Source: Litoditis marina
Lineage: Eukaryota; Nematoda; Chromadorea; Rhabditida; Rhabditidae
Direction of reading: 5' to 3'
DNA: 64,000 nt
Assembly: GCA_964036275.1 (NCBI GenBank)
Contig: OZ038433.1
Span: forward strand, 8,597,048-8,661,047
The notes beneath the pieces are model-generated. The model had not been told where the DNA came from. It saw only the letters and a program-made list of their open reading frames with translations, and made no database searches. The translations under genes were made by a program, and so were the position numbers. Below are positions 57,291 to 64,000 of this stretch, one piece after another (positions within the stretch are counted from its first letter, which is position 1; each line of letters opens with the position of its first letter).

Positions 57291-58554
57291 ATTCATTCAC
57301 TTGAATCGAAAAAAAATATGGCAATATATCTTAAAATATTGGCCATCGGTTTTTTGTGGGATCATGTAGTAAACACATTTCTGAAGAAAAATTAAAACGT
57401 TACTTGTGTCCGTCCTCACGGCGATCATCTGATACAGTAGTATTACTGCAAAAGGACCACATCCCAGGCAGAAGTACATTTTTCAACTGAAGAAAACCAG
57501 ATACATTTCCTACTCAATTTCCTCTCGCAAATTAGAAACTCCGGTTGCTTGGAGAGAAAAGTCTCAACGAGGAACACAAATCAAATAGAAAGAACGATGC
57601 TCCTGTTTCAAAGTTTTACTGCTTTCTCCCAATATAGTGAAAATGCATGCAGTAAAATACTTGAGTACTTGCTAACTGAATATAGTACGAACGGTATCAC
57701 AACTAAAACAGGTGTTTGTGCACGATACGGTTTGAGATTCTCGCCGTAATTTTCGAGTACACTACACCCGAAAGTGTAGGGATTAGTATTCATGCGAACA
57801 GAATATATGTGTTTCAATACATGCAGATGTTATAAGATAATGTGATCAGTCTTTGATAATATATGTCTGAACGTTTTACTAGTTTATTCATTTTTGTAGT
57901 GTTACCTTCAGTTATGTCCAAATGTTGGCGTGTTGGAGTAGAAAAGCGAAAGATCACCCCGATTTCTCCACAATTCGAAGTCATTTGGCGGATCAATTGG
58001 AATCATTGACCGAGGATTACGGATATATAAAGCTGGATGCACAGAAATAATCGGGTTTTGTAATAACGACCAAACCCGTCGGGACCAAACTACAAACACG
58101 GCAGAGTACAACAATCGCGCGCAGCGCGTAGCGCTGCGCAGATAAGTTTTTGTATACAGATATGCGAAACTTCAAAAACGAATAATTACATTTTCTCAAA
58201 AATGGCTGGACCATTTTTTTTGGTTTTGATGGAGAGAGGTAGAGGAGAAAAAGTTGTATAACATATTAAAAACGCTTTCAATTTGTCTGACATATTGTAA
58301 AGTTATTGGAAATAGCGGTTCGCAAAAATAACTTCCGGCGGCGACGGCGACGGCTGCATCGACCTATTCCGTATCTTATCGGAGTAGTTTCAATTTTAAC
58401 CTTAACTACATACATAGAAAACGCTTAATTCAAGGGTATATTTATATTCTAATGGGCACGATTCAAGAAAACTTTTCAGTCTCGCAAGATGTGAGATGGG
58501 ACAGAATGTGCGAAACAAGTTCACTCTATGACTTCGAATATCACGTCGGGTATA

Positions 58555-58660
58555 TTGTACAATTCCCCCCCCCCCCTCTCGAGCCAAAACAGGTTGGAAT
58601 CCGACCCGTAGTACAATCACCCCCCACCCTCATGGGGGGGGGGGATTGTACAATTTTCCC
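58555..58660. repeat. Hairpin with poly-C and poly-G arms
   Basis: ATTGTACAATTCCCCCCC on the left pairs with GGGGGGGGATTGTACAAT on the right, about 100 bp apart, with a second ACAATCACCCCCC inside. The homopolymers are 10-13 bases long. Confidence 0.85.
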
Positions 58661-59557
58661 ATCACGTCAATTGCAACGCTACAACAGTACATTAGTTAAG
58701 TAGGGGATACAATACAATAAAGAACAATGTTCTGTCTAAAAGTTTATTGTAAACTCTCAACATTAGGAGTATTCGATTATTTCCGTGGGTTCTGAGATGG
58801 TAACCATGGGAGTCATACTCATCTATATTGGTCGGGGAATGTGCATCATATTACTCCACTAACACCGGAGATGGCGGTGCAAGAAACAATAAACTGTGTT
58901 CATTCTCATGCTGCTAAATTTCGGAAAAAGGCCGAAGTGGAACACGTTTCGATCACGTGATGGGAGGAGAAAGTGTACCATTCATTTACATTTTCTCGCA
59001 GCTAGTCGTGCAGCGTTATTTTAGTCTTCATTGCAGATGAACATCAAATTAAAGATTATGTGGACCAATCTCGTGTCAACGGTCCCTTAAACTGCAATTG
59101 AAAAATGCATTGCGGTTTATAGGAATGAATTGTTGCGATTGGACCACATAATCGTCCTTCTTTAAGTGAGAATGACCCAAATATCAATTGAGTGAGTTTT
59201 TCCGGTCACACAGTATAACTGGCTGTTCTTCCTTCGTGCCGCCGTCCGGGGTACCTATGATGTCGAACTGAAAAAAACATTTTGTCACAAAAAGCAAAAT
59301 GAAGCTGGACTTCTGGACAAGGATACTGTGAACGAAAGAAGTTATAGAAGGAACAAAACATAATGGTATAAATTACATTTCTGAATTAGTAGAATTTTGT
59401 AATGGTTTTTATTGCAGAGCTATGATTTTAGTTCTCTCACTTATATGTTATATAGGGGAAATATATTAGTTTACAATCACTGAATCAAGGAGTCGCTCAA
59501 GGAAAGTTGGGTCAGTATTAAAGTTGTCAGTAAGTTGGGTTGTTAAAAATAATACTC

Positions 59558-59745
59558 GAACTCGAAAAACTCGAAATTTTTAAAACCCGAAAAACTCAAA
59601 ACTCGAAACTCGAAAAACTCGAAATTTCGAAAACTCGAAATACTCGAAATTCGAAAAACTCGCAATTTCGAAAACTCGAAATACTCGAAATTCGAAAAAC
59701 TCGAAATTTCGAAAACTCGAAAAACTCGAAATTTTCAACTCGATT
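59558..59745 (+). repeat. CTCGAAAA minisatellite
   Basis: Irregular tandem copies of ACTCGAAAAACTCGAAATTT-like units. A 75-codon open frame over it (KTRNSKNSQF type) is a by-product. Confidence 0.9.
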
Positions 59746-59781
59746 AACAAACCTAGCTCAGTATTAGTATGAAAAACGAAT

Positions 59782-60653
59782 GTAAAGAGAGAGTAGATTA
59801 ACTTTTGAGATGAAGCTGGATGAGAAATAGAAAAGGAGTTCAATAACTCGAGAGGGAAATGAAAAATGTAATCTCGCAATTTTCATGGGCCAAAAACATT
59901 TTGGTTTTCAACTGAAAAAAGATCATGCAGCAAACAAACATTAGTTGAAACTCCCGAATATGACAGTTGCTCACCACTGATTCGAAACTGTTAACAGAAC
60001 AAAGTATAGTTCACACCATTCCTACCGAGACTCCTACAGTAATCTCACAAACTTTCCGAAAGCTGTTGTGAAGAAGAAAATGTAGTTCCTGTAAAATTCT
60101 CACGTATGTTTACTCTACGTGAGAAGGAAAAGAAGGTACTAAAATCCTCAACTTCTCCGATCAAAAGTAAGTGAGAAAAACGGCTTGAAAGTTTCGAAGT
60201 CCTACTGTAGGAGTCTCAGTAGGAATGGAAAAGACTATATACTAGAAGTAAATTAAATATTCACGTATAACTAGCATTCTAATGAGGAATTGTGCACTTT
60301 GTCATTTCACGTTTTCGAGTTATGCTGTGTTTATATGTTTCACGTGACTGTGACTGAAAGTATAGCTGATTTTTATTTCCAATACGTTTTCAGTGTAAGC
60401 AGGAATGTTCTCAAAGGGAAGGTTGGGTTTCACGTGACTGTGACTGAGAGTATAGCTGATTTTTATTTCAGATACGTTTTTAGTGTAAGCAGGAATGTTC
60501 TCAAAGGAAAGGCACTTATTTTCTGAATTAGTGTGTGTTGATCATGAAAATTGCGAGATTAGATTTTTAATTTCCCTCTCGAGTTATTGAACTCTTTTTC
60601 TATTTCTCATCCAGCTTCATCTCAAAAGCTAATCTACTCTCTCTCTTTACATT
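59782..60653. mobile_element. Inverted-repeat element of about 0.87 kb
   Basis: The arms 59782-59886 and 60543-60653 are inverses (GTAAAGAGAGAGTAGATTAA / CTAATCTACTCTCTCTCTTT; centre TTATTGAACTC / GAGTTCAATAA). Inside are a palindrome at about 60020-60232 (CATTCCTACCGAGACTCCTA facing TAGGAGTCTCAGTAGGAATG) and a 90-bp direct repeat. No gene was seen. Confidence 0.8.
60338..60514 (+). repeat. Tandem duplication of a 90-bp unit
   Basis: TTTCACGTGACTGTGACTGA starts each copy (60338 and 60428) and AGGAATGTTCTCAAAGG ends each. Only a few bases differ. It extends from family F copy 3 (60268-60350). Confidence 0.9.
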
Positions 60654-60765
60654 TTTTTTTATAATAACTGACCTCTTTTTCTATATTTCCAAGGAAAATT
60701 AATATGAAACGATATTGAAGTCAATGTGAAATTGAACTGTTGAACCTATTGAACATTAGTAAAAA

Positions 60766-61086
60766 GTGGGAGACCAGGAAGTGTGTGAGTTTTGTTGGGT
60801 TTCACCGTTTTCTGCAAAAAGTGAACAATACGATGTTGTGAATGAGTGTGCAACAAAAAAAGAACAACACATTTGTTTGCACTACGGTTCACAAAAAACA
60901 GAATATACAAAGTATAACTTGAACGTAAAAGAACATAGTGGTTTCCCCTAAGAACGTTGTGAACCGTTGTGCAAACCAATGTATTGTTCTTTTTTTGTTG
61001 CACACTCATTCACAACATCGTAATGTTCACTTTTTGCTGAAAACGGTGAAACCGAACAGAACTCACACATTGCCTGGTCCCCCACT
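60766..61086. repeat. Palindromic element, family G copy 2
   Basis: Left arm 60766-60893 (GTGGGAGACCAGGAAG ... CACTACGGTTCAC) and right arm 60958-61086 (GTGAACCGTTGTGCAAACC ... CTGGTCCCCCAC) are inverses with a loop of about 65 bp. Confidence 0.85.
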
Positions 61087-62140
61087 TTTTACGAATTGTT
61101 CTCTTTTTGCTAGTTTTACTAGTACAACCACTGCTAGATTAGAACAACAACAACGAATTTTGAAAAATTGGTGACTATCAAACATTCTGATATCTAGATG
61201 AAGTTGTCTCCCGTCCGGTGTCCGCATAGGTTTGAAAAAACTACTGAACCGAATTGACTAAAATTTGGCACACTTGTGTGAACCTGAAAGTTAGCTCGAT
61301 GACAAAAGTTTGGTGTTTTTACGTTCTGTCTGGCGCTTGGCGCGGGCGCCAATAGGCGCCAAAAGCTAGAAAATATGTGTTCCCATAAGTGAAATTGTCC
61401 TAATTTTCGCACAGTTGTCTTAATATTGATTTTGAGCTATGTCCCCAACTGTTGTGCCATGGCCGACACTTGGCGCCAAACACGGGCGCCTATTGGCGCC
61501 AAATGAGAGAAAAACTTGCGAAGTACTGTTTTGACTGGTATCTTGCAGACAAGTATGAATTATAAATAAAGGAGGCTATAGAGGTTTGTTATCCACCAGA
61601 TTACTAACGGCGCCTATTCTAGGCGCCAATTGGCGCCAAAATTAGAAATCGGGCTTTCCGATAAAAAATTGGCGTTTTCAAATTGACATCCCCATAAATA
61701 ATGGGGCAGAAGGTTTTATCGCGGTGTACATTGGGAAAAACTGTGCTCTCGTGCTATGAAAATGTTTGTCGTCCCTCGTCTCCCGTCCGGTGTCCGCATA
61801 GGTTTGAAAAAAACCACTGAACCAAATTGGCTAAAATTTGGAACACATGCGTGAACCACAAATATAGCTTGGCACCAGAAGTTTGGTCTTGTCATGTTGC
61901 TTATGGCGCCTGGCGCGGGCGCCAAGTGGCGCCTAGCTGCAAAAAATATAGGCTCCCACGAGTGAAATGATCTGAAATTTCAAAAAAATTTCAAAAAAAT
62001 TTTGAAAAACCCATTTGTAAAATTCGAAACTTCATCTAGATATCAGAATGTTTGATAGCCACCAATTTTTCAAATTTCGTTGTTGTTGTTCTAATCTAGC
62101 AGTGGTTGTACTAGTAAAACTAGCAAAAAGAGAACAATTC
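61087..62140. mobile_element. Inverted-repeat block with GGCGCC-rich core
   Basis: The ends 61087-61200 and 62030-62140 are inverses (CATTCTGATATCTAGATGAA / CTTCATCTAGATATCAGAAT; AGAACAACAACAACG / CGTTGTTGTTGTTCT). Two diverged direct copies of about 200 bp (61205 and 61779, both CTCCCGTCCGGTGTCCGCAT) lie inside. GGCGCC occurs repeatedly between about 61326 and 61950, often as TTGGCGCC. No coding frame was recognised. Confidence 0.8.
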
Positions 62141-62435
62141 GTAAAAAGGGGGGGGGGGGGACCAGGAAATGTGTGAGTTCTGTTCGGTTTCACCGTTTTC
62201 AGCAAAAAGTGAACAATACAATGTTGTGAATGAGTGTGCAACAAAAATAGAACAATACATTTGTTTGCACAACGGTTCACGAAAAAAACAATTAGAAAAA
62301 TGTAATTTTAGTGTGAAAGTGCTTAGTGGATTTACGTAAGTACGTTGTGAACCGTTGTGCAAACAAATGTATTGTTCTATTTTTGTTGCACATTCATTCA
62401 CAACATCGTATTGTTCACTTTTTGCTGAAAACGGT
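62140..62435. repeat. Palindromic element, family G copy 3
   Basis: Same palindrome as 60766-61086, in mirror position beyond the GGCGCC block. Its left end GTAAAAAGGGGGG has a run of 13 G where the other copies have AAAAAGTGGGGGACC. Confidence 0.85.
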
Positions 62436-62586
62436 GTATAATATTCCAGTTTGAAAAAAGTTGTCGCATCGTTATCCAAAAGCGGTGAATCTTTCCATTG
62501 AAACCGAGGGCTCGACTGACAAGATTTCCTGTGAATAACAAAAAATAGGAACAACGTGACAAATGTTCTTTCGTGTTTTTCCTAGA

Positions 62587-62769
62587 ATGGCTTCAACTGG
62601 TCAGACTGAAACAGAAAATGAAAGAAGAATAGTTCTTTTCACCAAGTTAAAATATACGGTTCGTTCAGAGGAGGCAGGTCAAAACTGTATATCTAAATTT
62701 GAGCCGCTCTGCTTGCACCATAACTCAGCCCTAATGCAAACACAATGCCGTGAGTGCACATCAAACTAA
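62587..62769 (+). CDS. Possible small protein, 60 aa
   Basis: ATG lies 1 base after a TTTTTCCTAG acceptor. The product is hydrophilic (MASTGQTETENERRIVLFTK start) with three Cys near the end (LCLHHN, QCREC). No family is recognised and no neighbour supports it. It could be a first exon rather than a whole gene. Confidence 0.3.
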   Translation: MASTGQTETENERRIVLFTKLKYTVRSEEAGQNCISKFEPLCLHHNSALMQTQCRECTSN

Positions 62770-62833
62770 ATACTACAATTAACATATTTTCCTTCCTAAC
62801 ATTGCAACAAGCTCACTATACGTGTGTGAATAC

Positions 62834-63361
62834 CTGTATGTCGGGTGAAGAACTAGACGAGTTGTGTATCCATTGCAGAATATTCTGAGACATTTCGTCT
62901 TTCGGGTTCAGAAGTGAGAGCTTGCTGTTGACCGCCGATGAAATGTAACTGAAATTGCGAGAATTACAATTTTATCTACTTCCAAACCACCATAATACTT
63001 GGATACTCCACGTCACATATCGATGCGGAAAACTTACACATATCGAGTTTTTGGCTAAACCAACAAAGTAGTTTTGAAACATTGCCGCAAAGTATCAAAG
63101 CCGGACACAAGGAGAAGTTGACGTCTATTCTGCGAGAGTCTGCGTCTCTCTGACCTACACACTCTCTCCTCGGGGATGGCTAACCCGGTACGAGTTGCTG
63201 TATAATCGACTAAGAATTTTCTGTGAAGTAGAATCTTCAAACTGGAACTCACTCAATTCTATTGATGTCTTTCCTGTGCGCGGCCGCTGTCAGAATCTGT
63301 GTGGCTATCTCGACCTCCTCCAGCCTGTTCTGACTCGTTCTAGCCTTGCTCAGGGTATGCT
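62834..63361 (-). CDS. Two exons of an unrecognised gene (helical region)
   Basis: Exons 63253-63361 and 62834-62948 join in phase through GAGTGAGT and ATTTCAG borders. They read HTLSKARTSQNRLEEVEIAT, ILTAAAHRKDINRID then YISSAVNSKLSLLNPKDEMS and ILQWIHN plus a Ser run. The charge and leucine pattern suggest alpha helices, perhaps a coiled coil. Both ends are open: the upstream acceptor is TTTCAAG and the downstream donor GTATTC. Further exons were not found, so this is a partial gene or an isolated fragment. Confidence 0.5.
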
Positions 63362-63435
63362 CTTGAAACAAATATAACATAATTAGAAAGAACAACACAG
63401 TTCATTCGGAATTCAACACGTTACTTTAACCATTG

Positions 63436-63885
63436 TAGATGTATAGAATAGAATAGATTTATTCGTGATTTAACACGTGACTTCCACATAGTATGTGGCA
63501 CTCCAAAAATGAGTATTTGGAGAGTAAAAGTGAAAAGAGAAAGGGTATGGTTACCCTGTTACGCGCACATAATATTACATGCAATTTAACAGTGCTGGAC
63601 GACGGAGATTGAACCAAATGATTTGTGGGACAATAGTTATCTTGAAATAGACGTTGTAATGAAGATATGTTTTGTAAGATCATCCGGATTGGCATGTTTG
63701 GCTGGGATGAGATGTACGCACGTTGGCTGCGCCATGTGTGAAAACAGAGGGATGCCATAGACGGTCACAAAATACATAGTAATAAGACATAAATTCTGCG
63801 CTGTTTTGAGTTTGCCCGTTCTTGTAACTCTATACCAAAAATCGAATAGTTCGATCATGCATGCAACAATGCTATCCAGTGTCAA
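63436..63885 (-). mobile_element. Possible 3' fragment of a non-LTR retrotransposon
   Basis: On the minus strand, frames of 82 and 99 codons run toward AATCACGAATAAATCTATTC followed by TATTCTAT, a tail like the short tandem repeats that end RTE or CR1 elements. No reverse-transcriptase motif was identified, so this rests on the tail alone. Confidence 0.3.
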
Positions 63886-64000
63886 GACGGTTCAGTTAGT
63901 AACGTTGCCCCTAACCAATGACACTTCGTAGATCAGATTTCTACCTAAGAGTACAGTGAACGGCCGCACTTCGCAACACCGCGGATAGACATAAATGTCA

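Noticed and set aside
59540..59879. Coding frames with KTRNSK or EFFEFRVFRV repeats
   Set aside because: Products of the CTCGAAAA minisatellite read on either strand.

Overview
The window looks like nuclear DNA of a rhabditid nematode, Caenorhabditis or a close relative. Genes are split by introns with GT...TTTTCAG borders, base composition is AT-rich, and two neighbouring genes read as close relatives of C. elegans plc-4 and vdac-1. From memory these are also neighbours in C. elegans (R05G6.8 and R05G6.7). Introns are long for Caenorhabditis because many hold transposable-element debris. All gene models were built by hand by joining exons whose phases agree; no transcript data were used.

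Layout. 347-10619 (minus): a 12-exon innexin. It is divergent from 10760-24080 (plus), a 20-exon phospholipase C delta (plc-4), and only about 140 bp separate the two start codons. 24081-25180: 3' UTR and spacer. 25181-27690 (minus): a small NME5-like protein with a degenerate NDP-kinase domain and a Dpy-30 motif. 28956-36783 (plus): vdac-1, the mitochondrial porin, whose third intron carries a 5.2 kb inverted-repeat element. 37135-38689 (minus): an LC8-type dynein light chain. 38690-42346: mostly gene-free with repeats. 42347-44451 (minus): the last four exons of an unrecognised gene, whose 5' side abuts the largest structure in the window. That structure, 44748-54301, is a 9.55 kb foldback element with inverted arms, two inverted arrays of a 160-bp tandem repeat and a 9-bp target duplication. 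54302-64000: repeat-rich, with palindromes, a GGCGCC-rich block, and weak or partial gene fragments at 55052-55785 (plus), 62587-62769 (plus) and 62834-63361 (minus).

The recognised genes do not form an operon: strands alternate and spacing is large. Their products act in separate processes: gap junctions, PIP2 hydrolysis, outer mitochondrial membrane transport, dynein cargo or scaffold function, and probably an axonemal or scaffold role for the NME5-like protein. Most unusual content is in repeats: the 160-bp satellite carries a CTCACGTGAG palindrome in nearly every unit, an intronic satellite is dense in TGACGTCA, several hairpin element families recur, and decayed duplicate exons sit inside the innexin gene. 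I found no rRNA, tRNA or CRISPR array that I could support.
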